Shown: positions 22,790-35,685 of the stretch, one piece after another
Numbering within the stretch: position 1 is the stretch's first letter
How the letters are laid out: every line of letters starts with the position of its first letter
Assembly (NCBI GenBank): GCA_036971715.1
Contig: JAVHJL010000003.1
Location: forward strand, 1,984,001-2,048,000
Reading direction: 5' to 3'
Length of the DNA stretch: 64,000 bases
Origin: Arthrobotrys musiformis
Taxonomy: Eukaryota > Ascomycota > Orbiliomycetes > Orbiliales > Orbiliaceae
Notes under the pieces: generated by a model
Databases searched by the model: none
What the model was told of the DNA's origin: nothing
What the model saw: only the letters and a program-made list of their open reading frames with translations
Program-made: the position numbers and the translations under genes

Positions 22790-25700
22790 CTAGACTTTCT
22801 TAGCCCTCAAAGTACTCCTATCAGCCACTGTCTGAACCAAAGCCGTCAAACTCGGCGCTCCAATAATCTCAAAAGTCGGTATATCCGACCGGAAATACTT
22901 TAAAAACCAACTTCTGAGCTCCATAGTCTGCAGCGAATCGATACCGTATGCCTGCACGGGCTTACTTTGATCGATATCCTGAGGGCTCACACCGGCAATA
23001 GTAGCCGCAATTCTCTCAACAAGTGCTGTAAGGAGGACATTAATAGCCTCTTTATTATCTTTCGCGTCAGCAAATTGGGCTGTTATAGCCTTCTCCGCCG
23101 ACCCGTTAGACGCGTTTTCGGCCTTTTCAAGCCGACGCAGGTCCTGGAATAGCGGATTTCGTCCCCAACTTGTTCCGAACGTGTCGAGTTCTGGGTCTTT
23201 GTGAAGTAACCTGAGCCCTATCGTTACTGCCGCTTGGTCAGGTTGTGGGACAGGAGCGTCCGGGGCGAGGTAATAGTCTAGAAGGGCGTGAAACTCAGAT
23301 CGCTGGACCGGAATAGACGGGTTTAGAGTCAGGACCATCTGTTTCTGATCTTCGTGCTCCGCAAGATAGCCGTCACTATCCATAACACCTAAGCGCAATG
23401 ATACAGCTTTCAGACCATGCGCTACCCGGTATTGAGCCAAAGCATCCATATAAGTATTTGCGGCAGCGTAGTTGCCTTGAGTGCTAGGTCCGGTGAGTCC
23501 CTGAAAGGAAGATAGGAGTAGGAAGAAGTCCATGTTTTTCGGAAGGAGATGATGTAGGTTCCAGCTGCCGGCCACCTTGGGAGCAACGGTGGCAGTCCAA
23601 TCGGAGTGGGACATATTGACAAACGCAGAGCTCTATTAAAAATAGTTAGAATATCATTCAGGTTTCAATCCCAGTCTCACTTTTAAGAGAGAACGCCCTG
23701 TAAAACGGTACCCACCCTTAGAACCATGCTTGCTTGGATACAACCCTTGATTGGTGGGATAGATCCTGTTAGAGCATTTACCATTTCCTCCACAGCCTGA
23801 CGGTCAGAGATATCGCATGCTGGTGTAAAGCAGGCTACTCCTTGTGCTTTTAGCTCTTCTACCAAGCTAACGGCCTCTGGAGTACGTGGCCCAGACCGAG
23901 AGAGTAAAACCAGACTCCTTGCTCCCTTCGCTGCCATCCAGCGAGCCATATCACGACCGAGGCCTCCCAAGCCACCCGCGATCACATATGAAGCTTTCGC
24001 ATCAAATGACCACCTCTCCCTAGGTTTCAAGACGGCCTATTCTCGTTTGTCAGAACCAAAAGTCGAATTATTTGCCAGGACAAGTCATCTCACCTGAACC
24101 TCATCCGTAGGCTCCATATTAACCACGATTTTGCCGGTCGACTTCCCTCCTTGCATCAAACGGAAAGCCTCCACAAGCTTCGAAATGCTGTATTCGTGAA
24201 TAGATTCCACTGTGTGGAAAGCACCTTTCTCAAACCTCTCAAGGACTTCATTAACCAGACTCGCCACCTTCTTAGGCCTCTGAATGAACATATGACCTAA
24301 ATCCACAGCACTAAAGGAACAGTTTTTCTCGAACTGCCCCATAGGAAGCCCGCTCTGTGCCTGAATATCCCTCTTCCCAATCTCAACAAAGCGACCAAAC
24401 GGCGCAATGCAATCCCAGGAATTAAACAACATTTCGCCCGAAAGAGAATTGAAAACCACGTCGACACCCTCACCCGTCAACCGCATCACTTCCTTCGCAA
24501 ATGCCGTATCCCGACTGCTAAATAGATGGCTTGGCGGTATTCCATACTTCGAAGCCAGCATATCACGTTTGTCTTGTGTACCAGCAGTAGCAAATATCGT
24601 GGCCCCGAGGTACTTAGCAATCTGCACTGCAGCCTGGCCGGTACCGCCCGCTGCAGAGTGAATCAGTACGCTCTCCCCAGGAGAGAGGTGAGCGACATAT
24701 TTCAAAGAATGCCAGGCAGTAGCGAAATTAATGGGTACAGAAGCGGCCTCCGTAAACGATATCGTACCCGGGATTCGCGAAAAGCTACTGCCGCGACTGC
24801 GGTAGAACGTCCTGTAAGCATCATGCGCAAATCCACATACCCGATCTCCAGGCTTCAGGCCGTGACCCTCAACGTCTTTACCGATCCGAGTAACAATCCC
24901 GGCCAGTTCCTGGCCGATACTATTCTCATCCAAGGCGCCCAAAGCGATCAAACAATCTTTGAAATTCAAGCCAGTCGCTTTCACCCCAACTTCTACTTCG
25001 TTATCCTGAAGCTCTAAATCGTAGCTTTGGTCATCAACGAAGTGGATCGTATCAAGCACGCCCGGCGAGCCTACTGTTATCCTCATAGGCGTTCTAGTAT
25101 CCCACGGCGCAAGCATAGGGATAGGATTCGGCTGGGCTAACTGTAGTAACTGCGTTACCTTGGGGAGCTCCGTTAACTTCAGGAATTCAATGGCTCCAGT
25201 GGCGGAATCCCGGTAATTTTGCGGAGTAGTCATTGTATCCGTTGACAAGAGAATAACATCGGCTACCTTCGAAATAGATTGAACACGAGTAAGTACGTCT
25301 GCACTGCTTACTCTAAGCGTTGCAAAGTTGGATAGAGCTTGTTCCTCTCGGACAACCCTAGAAAGCCCATCGATGAGATGTTGAGAGCCAAAGTCTTCCG
25401 AAAGAACTTCGGCCGTTTGGATCCATAGGATATCCTGTCTTCCACCCAGTACCTTTTTTATCATGACCAGCTCGCCTTCAGTCAAATTAGATAGGATAGA
25501 TGGCCTATCGACGTCCCAAAGCACAATTTTGAGATCGGCTGCGGAGTCTTCGAGTCTTGAGGAGTTCGCCAAATCAACTATTACGCAACTTGTACAGTCT
25601 TCCTTCTCCATATTTTGCTTCAGAACACTAGCCAGTTCCTGCGCCTCTGCTGTAGGATTGTAGACGTGGATCTCGATTGAGCGTAGCTTTTGATCAACGC

Positions 25701-28700
25701 CAGTTGCGCTCGAGCCCTTGTCTGAGGCAGGTACAAAAGCTTCCCAGGTCTCTTTCCAGCCCACATGGAGATTTTCAGGAGATGCAGCCTCCCCAGTATT
25801 GCTGTCTCCCCCAGAAACCCGTTTCATCTCAAGGCCCGAATATAGGAGTCTCGTCTTGTTCTCCGCATCGACAGCGGCTGCAGATGATTTCATTCCACGA
25901 TATGTAAGGGAATCCATCCAAGCGGTGGCAGAGAGCGCAGTAGCTTCGCTGCCCAACCCGGAACTTGAAATCCACAACTTTCTTATACTAGTAGGCGCCA
26001 GGGTGGGCATAGAGCCAGGCATTCCTCTAATGGCGTTCGCAAGCGGTAGTTGTATCAAGGCATCTAGAGTCGCCGGGTGAACAATCTGCGCTGATTCAAG
26101 CGCCCCAGCACGAGGACTATTCTCTTGAGAGTGAGGTTGTTTATATGCCTCTATTAGACCCTGAGTTTCACCCGGCACAGACCACTCAATCTTCTTAATT
26201 CTCTGGAAGTCCGACCCGAACCCGTATCCAGCTTGAAGAAGAGTCCCATAAAAGTCTGTTACCGGCAAATTGTGGCGTATCGGACCATCGACAGACTTGA
26301 GCCGTTCGTTGTGGCCCTCATCGTTAAATTCCGCCCTAATGCATCCTTTACAACTCTTTTTCCAACGCCCATCCAGCTCATGAGAGGTAATCGTAAATTC
26401 GAACCAGATATCGGGCGTCAGATTACCGTCCGAAAGAGGTCGTATCTGAGTCATAGTTTCCAAGGACGCCGGTGGCTTAGGGATTTGCATTGATGTAATG
26501 AATTCAACATCTTTGAGATGAAACCCTGTGGGCGTAGCCCCGTGAAGTACCCGAACATACTGATTGAGTCCTTCAATTGCCATGGCCACCATTCCCGCGC
26601 CTGGAAAAATTACCGAATTTCCAATCTATGAATAGTAGGATTAGTGACATGCTCTAGAGAAGCAATTATAACACAAGGAAATCCTAAACTTACGACATGA
26701 CTTTCGATCCACTCGGACTTCGACCGGTCCAAGTAGTTTCTCCAGCAGGCAAGATGGGGATGGCTATCAGGCGTTGGAGTACCCAAAATCTCATTAGGTT
26801 TGGCAAAACGAGACCTTTCAACCTTACTTCGCCTAGACTCTTTCCAATAAGATCGTGTGTGCGAAAACGGATAGGAGGGAAGGTCCACTATCGGGGCAAG
26901 CTTTGAATCGTCGTCGGCGTTATTCACATAGGATACATCGAACTCAAATCCAGAGCACTTCAAACTACCCGCTGCCTCAAGGAAGGAGTTCGAACCGGGT
27001 TTGCCGCGAACCAAGATCGAATCGTATGGGATATCTTGAACCGTTTTAGACGTCTTGACCGTATCCCGGAGTAAAGTCTTTAAAGCGCTATGGGGCCCGA
27101 TCTCCAAAACATTTGTAACAGCAGCAGATCTTCGATGGCTCAAATCCAATTTCTTGGTAACCCGTCCAGAAGGTAGCGCCAACTGAGCAAGCGCAAGACC
27201 GCTCTTGACAAAGTTCACCGGAGAACGCATACTCGTGATCCAATAATCTAACTCTTGAAGGCGTGCGTTCGAAACTTCCCTACCATCCAAATAGGAGATC
27301 ATTGATATCGAGGTGTTCCCTGCCCCCCGCGGTTCCAGAGATCCCGCCCTCGAGAAGTATTCTTTAGCCACCTTAGTCATATGCGGCGAATGGTAAGCAC
27401 ATGATACCTTCAGTTTGCGAGCAAATATGTTAGGATCTTGGACCAAGAGGGCGGCTTTCAATTCTTCGATATGGCCGACATCGCCAGCGATAGTGACATT
27501 TCGGGGACTGTTGATACACGCTATGTGTAGGTCATTGTAACCTTTGCTTGAGAGGTCGTTGAGAACTGGAAGGATTTCTGTTTCTCCAAGGCCGACGACC
27601 ATCATGGTACCATTGCTGTTGGGGTCCTGTGAGGCTGCAGCCCCACCCATACCTCTGTAATACGCGATCTTCATTGCACTTTTATGAGAAAGCGCACCTT
27701 TTGCATACCTAGAGGAATTTGTCAGATTGGTTCATTCCCATCGACACTATAGTACACTATAGATTGAATACCAAGGGTATATAGGTAAAGTACTTACGCA
27801 GCAGCTACCTCGCCCGAGGAATGTCCCAAAACAACCTTTGGCCTCAAACCAATATGCTCTAGAAGATCAACAATTGCGATTTGAAGGGCCGTGGTTCCCG
27901 GCTGGCTGATTTCTGGATCATTGATCCGTGAAACCTTTGCTTCCCTAAATATTTCCTCTGAGATCTCATGTTAGCTTTTTGTATGGCTCGTTTTTAGGGT
28001 TAACGGCTTGGTCTATTACCCTCTAGATTCCATAGGCATCCAAGTTCGGCGAGATACTCAGACGACCGACGAATACTCGATGCAAAAACATCATACTGCA
28101 AAAGGTCCATCCCCATTTGTGCATACTGAGCACCTTGGCCCGTGAAAACGAGCGCAAGAGACGGTTTCGCAAAGGAACGCTTGGGCAAAGACAGTGCACT
28201 GTCAAAAGATAGTAATGCTTCCGGGGAATCGATGACAGCATAGGATTGCCAGTCAAATATATCTCGTTTCTTATTTAAAATATGTGCGAGACGTTGACAC
28301 AAATCCGTTGCGGTTTTCGGCGCTCGAGCCGACTTTTTGAAATAATCGCTATATAGATGTCCTAGACGCTTGGTACCTTCACGGTCAGCAGCCGATAAGG
28401 TGATCAATTGTGGCTTAAATTTTGTTCCCGGTTCTTTAAGTTTTCTCTGAAGCTCTTCGCCCGTGATTTCGAGTTGATTGGCCTGAACATCAGTTGCGGC
28501 TGCCGGACTTGATGTCTCGTATCCTGGATCCTCGCTCCTAGGGGTGGATTTCCCGTTTGTGAGTAGATCTGGGACGGTAACCGTATTGTGAATCCCGTCT
28601 AGTCCGTATTCGAGAAGACAGTTATAAGCATCATCCATCACAATATGGGCGTTGGTTCCTCCGAAGCCAAAGGAGTTTATCGATGCTCTGCGGAGCCCTG

Positions 28701-30513
28701 AGTGAGGCCATGGGGTGGGTTCAACAGGGAACTAAATCCAAAATTCAACTTAGCATACGGCCCATTGTCAATATCGAGCGTTGGGTATAGTGATATCCAC
28801 CTTTAGTCTGTAGAACTCATGATCGATAGCAGGGTTTAGCTCTTTAAGGTCTGCTATCGGCGGTATCATGCCCTTTTCTAGGACGAGTATCGTTTTAATA
28901 ATTCCAGCAATCCCACTTGCCGCTTCCATATGGCCGAAGTTCGATTTCAGCGCTCCACTGCAGCAAGGGTTACGGATCAGTGAATCAGTTCATGATACAA
29001 GAAAGATGCCGCTGGTACAAACAAAAAAATATAGTTCAGGGTTATAAAACTGGAAGAGATATGTCCCACTCACATATAGATAGGATCTTCGTCGGTACGA
29101 ACGCCACGGAAGGCAGCCCCGATCGCGTGTGATTCGATCGGATCCCCAACAACAGTACCAGTCCCATGAGCCTCACAAAACCGTGTAGGCTCCATCGAAA
29201 GCCCAGCTCTCTCATAGGTCTCCCTAATTAACGCCAGTTGTGATTCCCCGCCAGGTTGAGCGATACCAGGCGTATACCCATCGGAATTAGTCCCGCTCGA
29301 GCGCACAACAGCTCGAATGGTATTACCGTCCCGAACTGCGTCGGATAAGCGTTTTATAAGGATCACCCCAAACCCTTCTGCCCGAGCATAGCCGTTTCCT
29401 CTAGAATCGAAACTATGGCACCTATAATCCGGAGAGATAAATCCCATGTTTCCAAGGTATATATGGAAATCAGGTAAATGAATAAGACCGCACCCAGCAA
29501 CCAGCGCCTAGTAAGAAGAACACCATGATGGGCTATTAGTTTCAATAGTTCGGCACGTGGGGCATGAATTTCTGGATTAGAGGCGCACCATATCCGTTTT
29601 ACCACTCGATAGTAGCTGGCACGACATATCCATCGCAGCCAAGCTACTCGAACATGCCGTTTTCACCGTCAAACTTGGCCCCTTAAGATTAAAAAACCAG
29701 CTAAGCCGATTGGCGAGAATACTCTCCTCTATTCCAGTAGCCGTGTATTTTGCAGCAGATTCAGGCTCCCTCGAATTCGCATGTAGGTAATCCTGAGATA
29801 GCGATCCAACGTGTACCGAAGTTCGACTTCCACTAACTTCCTTCAGAGTAATCCCAGCTATCCCATCTTCAGTACGGCAAAATCGAGTTTGAAATGGATA
29901 TAGGGGGGTCCGTCATACCGTTTTCTAGTGCATGATAGGAACTCTCGAGAAGGATTCGCTGTTGAGGGTCCATAGCTGTGGCCTCTTCGGCCGTTATTGA
30001 GAAAAACGGGGCATCGAAGGCAGATATATCACCCTCGATGTGGTATCCCTTAGGTCTCTGGTCCTGCTAACTGTCAGCAACTCCATCCTAAAGAAAGAGA
30101 TAAGATAATTATTTAAATCTTCTCAGTCGTATATTTAAAAAAAAAATACACAATGCAAAGATGGCGAAGCTTGAAGACGAGCAACACATGGATGGTGTTT
30201 ATCATAGGGTAAAAATGCAACAAATCCCGCCAAAACGATAGATCCAAAATTTCGCAAATCGAAGAGGTTCTCGAAGCAAAACATCATCATTTCAATAAAA
30301 ACCTACTGTGCTCCCTGCCGCCTTTATGTTCCTAAACTTGGATATATTAAACCTATTCTCCGGAACATCCTTCAACGCAACCTCGCCGTTCACCAGAATT
30401 TGCCATAACGAATCTGGGTCTTCAACTCCAGATGGGAATTTGAACGAAAAGCCGACGATTGCCAACGGCTCGACCCCACAAGGCCGGTGGGTTTGGTAGT
30501 CTGTTAATGTCAT
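22790..30513 (-). CDS. highly reducing type I polyketide synthase (KS-AT-DH-psiKR-ER-KR-ACP)
   Basis: Predicted 2267 residues. Exons: 30513-30307, 30063-29919, 29866-29589, 29507-29074, 28957-28801, 28731-28020, 27957-27798, 27708-26694, 26625-24094, 24036-23716, 23632-22790; all phases close. KS (about 13-430) has Cys189 (TACSSS), His324 (EAHGTGT) and His364 (NFGH). AT (about 600-960) has Ser691 in GHSSGE. DH (about 985-1260) has His1035 and Asp1224 (HPATLDAL); its motif reads HVIGNSVIFP, with Asn where Gly is usual. A structural pseudo-KR follows, then ER (about 1570-1880, HSAAGGTGQAAVQ), KR (about 1900-2130, GGLGGLG, Ser2028/2029 and Tyr2042), and ACP Ser2220 (GIDSL). There is no C-methyltransferase and no thioesterase or reductase release domain, so a fully reduced, unbranched chain released by a separate enzyme is likely. 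Everything catalytic looks intact. No tailoring, transporter or regulator gene is adjacent. Confidence 0.95.
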
Positions 30514-32374
30514 ATCGGTATATTATAGAATGAAAATGAAGAATTAAGTGGCTGCGGGCCGTGCTATTGCTTGCTGTATGAAAACGGGGCCTCCAGTAGG
30601 GATCAGTATTATATTAATATGGCTGTATATAAGGGCATATTCCGTTGGAAGTCGGTTCGGGACATCCAAATATTAATATATTAATCACTTTAACTACGCT
30701 AATTACTTAAGTAGTCAATAATTTGCAGAGCGATATTAATACACCCAGTGACGTGTCTAAAAAACAAAATATCGAAGTCGGATCTTTAGGTTTGGGTAAA
30801 AGATAAAGTGTTAGGGCAGATATTTGCGTCTTTCACGCTGTGGTTAATTACGTTAACCTTGTAGGTAGTCTGGCGAGCGTTGTGGGTGCATATGGCACCA
30901 CATAAACCCTTCCGTTGTTCAGGCGAGCGACACCGTTCAGCTATGGTCCAAACCTCGCCTATCCACGCCGAGCGTCGCTTGAGGTTTAGTACCACCACTA
31001 CTACAGTTTAATGGTATACTAGTGCTGCAACTTCACCGTTTTATCACTATTAGATTGCTATTATTACTCGTGCTAACGGCGCGGCGGTTTTGCTTTTAAA
31101 AAGCATGGAATAATCATTAACAAATTGAATACTTCTAAGCCGACAATTGGTAAAAGCGTGGCGTCTGCAGCCCAAAACCATCCCAAGTCGGTAAATATGA
31201 ATATCGCCTCATCGTTCCTATAAACCTGGGAAAACTCACAAAATTCGCAGCAGCGCAGGGCTCCTCCCTACAAAAAGGTTTAGAGTACCCTAGTCCTCAA
31301 TCTACCGCTTAGTTGGGCATAGACCGACTAGAATTTCGCATCATGGTGTTTCGGCATTGACGGCAGGCCCTGTTTCCGACGAATATCTTTTATGCAGGCC
31401 GAAACGGAAAAAGCAATTGAAATGCCTCATGCCAATGGTGAATTTACATGCGATGCCTGCAAGCCTATCAACTACACTCACGGGCCAACGGTTTAAATTT
31501 TCCTCTCAGCTCAGTATGGCTATCCCGCTGCTAGGTTACCGTGCAAAGAAAATTTAAAATAGTGGCTATCGACCTGGCACTGACATACCGATATGAAATT
31601 TTCCGCTATAACATCGAACTAGTTGAGTATTTTGGATTTGAGGCGACATACTATAGCCTTGGATATATCACATACAACCGACGCAATTCCAAGAGTTTCT
31701 ATATACTTGGAATGGGATGATATCAAAAAATACCATTGTTCCGAGGCGGTACCCTAGCCTCGCGATATCTAGGACACTCTATATAGCTGTTTCCACGGCA
31801 CCGTCGCATTCGAATAGCTTTCTTGCATTATTCTTCGATATTGGGATCCGCATCTGCTTTGCTCAACTACTCCCCGAGTACCTATATAGAAATGATCTAT
31901 CGTGTATTAGTTATAGGCAACGTAAACAGCATGCAGCATACTGGTGTAACGAACGCTATAAACTATCCAACCCCAACCCCCTAAACAAAAAAAATGCCCT
32001 TAAAAGCATAAATCACACCACTATAAACAACTTTAACAGCTTTTAGAATTTAACCAAAAGTTTTAACCATTAAAATCCAATTCCCATGCTCAAGCCACTC
32101 GCTTACCATTCCCCAGCCCTCAGCCAATCCGCCGACCACCAACCCGTCGCAAGAATGTTGTTGGAGGGTAACAACTACGTCATTATAGCCCCCTCTCTTC
32201 CATAATACTGACACTTATATAACACCATTAACATCATGTACAAAAATTGCGCCAATTAAGCTTTTAAAAAATATAATTTCGGAAGATCAACCTTTTCTTG
32301 TACCTCACTTTCCATCACACACGCTTTTTACCATCTACTAAATCACATCTCGAGAATAAAGAATATCGAACATC
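30514..32374. other. intergenic region, AT-rich, between divergent PKS and small-protein genes
   Basis: About 1.9 kb contains both promoters. AT-rich blocks such as 30600-30740 have many TTAATAT motifs. Small ORFs are below 110 codons and match nothing. No repeat or transposon is recognised, though ancient degraded sequence cannot be excluded. Confidence 0.45.
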
Positions 32375-32998
32375 ATGGCGGCCAAGAAGTCAAAGTGAGT
32401 GCAAAATACCACGTTCTATTCCCTCGCTTTGCGTTGCGGAGGAGCTTGAGCAGCTCGGGTACCCCCCTCGTCCGTGGTACTACATGGCAATATACAACAT
32501 CGAATGCGAAGAACATATACCTTTACAAAACTCCTTCCGTCGATGCTGTTCTTGACATAAACGACCGGAGCCATTCCACATTATAGTCTTATAACAAATA
32601 CTAACCGTTCACAGCCTCCCCCTCCTCATCGCAACCGCCACCGCCCTCGGCGGCGGATACTACTACTACACCTCCTCCGGCGGCGACCTCAAAACCGCCC
32701 AATCCAAATTCGAACGTACTTCTCCCCCTCCCCCCTCTAACCCCCTCCCCAGCTAACTCCATAAAAAAAAGACGATACAACCAAAGCCCGCGAATCAGCC
32801 ACAGAAACCTACAACCACCTCAAATCCTCAGCCGAAGCCGCGGGTGACCTCAGTAAACAAAAATTCGAGGAAGCAGCCGCCAAAATCGATGCGGAGCGTA
32901 AGAAGGCCCAAGCCGAAGTTCAACAAAAGATCGATGAGGCGGATAAAAAGATCCAAGAAGGGGCGAAGAAGGCCGGTGGGTGGTTTGGACGGGGATAG
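32375..32998 (+). CDS. small membrane-anchored helical protein, 115 residues
   Basis: Exons 32375-32394, 32615-32715 and 32772-32998 join in phase. Introns have GTGAGT and GTACTT donors; the first carries a CTAAC branch. The protein starts MAAKKSNLPLLIATATALGG, a single hydrophobic segment (about 8-22), then GGYYYYTSSGGDLKTA. Residues about 40-105 form a charged Ala/Lys/Glu/Gln helix, and it ends WFGRG. This layout matches short fungal proteins sometimes annotated as calcofluor-white-hypersensitive proteins, and loosely LEA/apolipoprotein-like helices. The segment could anchor it in the mitochondrial or ER membrane. Family assignment is from memory of the layout; function is unknown. Confidence 0.75.
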
Positions 32999-35214
32999 TG
33001 GCTTTTTCTCGAGTTGATTTGATTGATATTGCTTGTCGGTTTTTTTTTGAGGTTTGCTTTTAATTGTATGTCGAAGAGGGGGTGGAGGATTGATCGGGAT
33101 ATTAATACCAATAATGCCAAAAAATATGTGAATGAAAGGGGCTTCAAAACCTGTCATATAAAACCCTCCAACTACTCTCACAATCCAACCCCGAGAAGCG
33201 TAACCCCTCTTTTCTTACATACTTCATACTACCTATCAAAAACCCCTCATCGTCGTTATGCATCTTATATTAGGCTGATTTCACCCTCCTCCTCCTTTAC
33301 CATTTATAATTTATGACAAAGACCGGAAACAAAAATGAAAGCATCCGGAGACGAAAAAAATTATCATTTCCATCCCTTTTCACACCACTATATAAAATAC
33401 CATATGTACCAACTAACTACAATAAAATATCATCTTCACATACAAACACACCGAATCGATCGATCAATTACCACATCTCCAATCATACACTCCCCATATA
33501 CAACTTCAATAAAACATCAAAAAAAAGAACGAATATACTTAACCTTTCACGCATCGAAAACAGAAACGACAAAACAAAAAGAACAAGAAAAATAACAGAA
33601 AGAATCACCCGCTTCAACGCTCGCTCGCTCATGATCACAAGCCAAAAAGCTTAACTAACCATCAGAAAACAGCAATCAAAGACACAGGAAAAAGAAAGAA
33701 TACAAAAACAAAGAATCTAACAAAGAAAAACGTATCTCTCTCGATAGACGTATTGCATCTCATCCAATCCTCTTCCCATCTTTCACTTCCCCCCCTCCTC
33801 CACTAGGAACGTTAACATTATCATTCGACTCGCAGAGCAAGCGGTATCCAAAAACGACTGTAATAGCAAAACTAAAGGACTAACTCGAAAGCAAGATTCG
33901 CTCCAATAAATACCAAAAAACCAAATCTCAATCGAAGAACATTATATCAAAAAAGTCAAAAAAGCCACAAAGCAACATGTGTAACGACAATAACGAAGCA
34001 AAGGAAGAATATTACGCTTCGACATATGCAAGCTTCGCCTCGTAGGATCAAGCCAAGTCAGCAGTAGCGATAGTATATATAAATATATATAATATATAAA
34101 AGGTAAAAAACCAAGTTGAGCGTCTCACAAGCCACAAAGTGAGACTCATGAAACCACTAACCGTTCTATTCCCCCCAATATATAATTTTGTCAAAAGGGA
34201 AAGAAAAGGACATCAGCCATATATATCAAAGCTTTCCAGATGCAGCATCGACAAGGACAACCGTCTTCGTCATGAACAGCAAATGAATGAATTAAATGGC
34301 GACAAAGATCACAAAAACTTTTGTTTTAAAAAGAGGAAACTTGTATCAAAAAGGGCACTTCAACGGCTCAATTGATCGCGAACACCTCTGGAAAGAGAAA
34401 AATAAGAAGCCAATGCAAGATGCAAGTGCTCTCTGGAATTCTTTGCTCGCAGCATAACTTCAAAAAAGGACTTCATACACAGGTTACAAAAACGAGCGGT
34501 CGAGCGAGAGCCAAAAAACACTTGCAGCACAACCTCATATCGGTATCGCGAGGGAGGGAGAGATTGTAACAACGAGCCGTGAATTTATACGCATCCCACA
34601 AATCAAAAACACGCAAAAAGAAATCGTACGATATCACTTTCAAATGTCAAAAGCAGAAATAAAGAAAAAACTTTTCTCTTCAACGATAGTAAAGAAGGAA
34701 TATCAGAAAGAGTAGCGAGCTGTAGGTTTTTTTATGTCTTTTTTTATCAAAAAAAGAGCTTTTGGTTATAGTAGCGAGCGTCTGTAAAAGATTCGAATCA
34801 TTCAAGCAAAATAGGAAAAAAAAGGAAGAAACACCACATCACAATTCGCCTTAGATCCTCTCCATAAACTTTTCTGTAAGTAAAACTAAACAAGTAGAAG
34901 AAAGTAGTATAACATCTTCTGTACACCTATTCCCATAACAAATAGGAAAATAAGAAAAATAAGAGAAAAAAATTCGAACTGGCGCGAGCCGGTCGGTCTT
35001 TTTGTTGTAACATCAAAGGAAAAGGAAAAAAAAGAAAGTCTGTCAATTTTTTCTCTCTTTTGAAAAACTTTCCTGGTGTTATTTTGGTAGTTTGGATATT
35101 GTAAAGACTTTTTTCTTTTCGAAAGTATATTTTGTCGAAAGGAGACGGGTTTTTGGTTTTTTCGTAACAAAGAAGTAATATTTTTGGATAGCAAAGCTGA
35201 GATTCGTTAAATTA
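32999..35214. other. intergenic region, A-rich, no gene seen
   Basis: About 2.2 kb has strong A bias on the plus strand over 33300-34720. Short ORFs there are rich in Lys, Asn and Ser and reflect composition. It probably includes the 3' UTR of the small-protein gene and a long 3' UTR of the gene on the minus strand at 35.2-38.5 kb. Confidence 0.45.
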
Positions 35215-35445
35215 TCATTGAGTAAGTAATGTTCGGTGGTTGGTGCCTTCCGCTTCAAAACATGTGTCGTCAGATAGAGTATAGCAGTTATATGAGAGTT
35301 TAAAAAGAAATCCGGTTTTCCGTCGAAGGCCGATTCGCTGAAGGGCGTGGACGAATTTTTGCGCCATTTGATCCGGTAAAGTATTCCCAAGGAAAAATGA
35401 TCCGAAACCACCTTTGCCGCCAGCACCGTGTGAATCACCCAGAGC
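35215..35445 (-). other. candidate 3'-terminal exon of the neighbouring gene
   Basis: On the minus strand a pyrimidine tract and TTTTAG acceptor (ending at 35446) are followed by an open frame of about 75 codons with balanced composition, in contrast to its AT-rich surroundings. It reads GAGGKGGFGSFFLGNTLPD, then an amphipathic helix (MAQKFVHALQRIGLRRKTGF), and ends at TGA 35217-35215. The GTACGT donor at 35711 in the upstream ORF is phase 1. It joins this frame only if the acceptor CAAAG at 35416-35412 is used; with the stronger TAG acceptor the protein stops within three codons. Coding status is therefore unproven. Confidence 0.4.
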
Positions 35446-35685
35446 CTAAAATGAAAAAGAAAAGGAAAAAAGTGATTCATCCCGACCATAAAATAAGAGA
35501 GTAAGGAAATAGATGAGGGAAATATGAGAGGCAAGTAAAGAGCAACGCTTCCAACAAGAGAGATCGCATAAGAAAAGATCGCAGAGAGGTAAGATATTCA
35601 GAGAGCCGCCCAAAACTTGAAAATGAGACTATGATATAATGTATATATAGCAGCGGGGATATGTATCCCAGATATCGCCCGTATA

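Noticed and set aside
30066..30306. Possible missing exon in the first PKS intron
   Set aside because: The joined KS sequence has the usual spacing between the RFN motif and FDAPFFS, so no residues appear to be missing.
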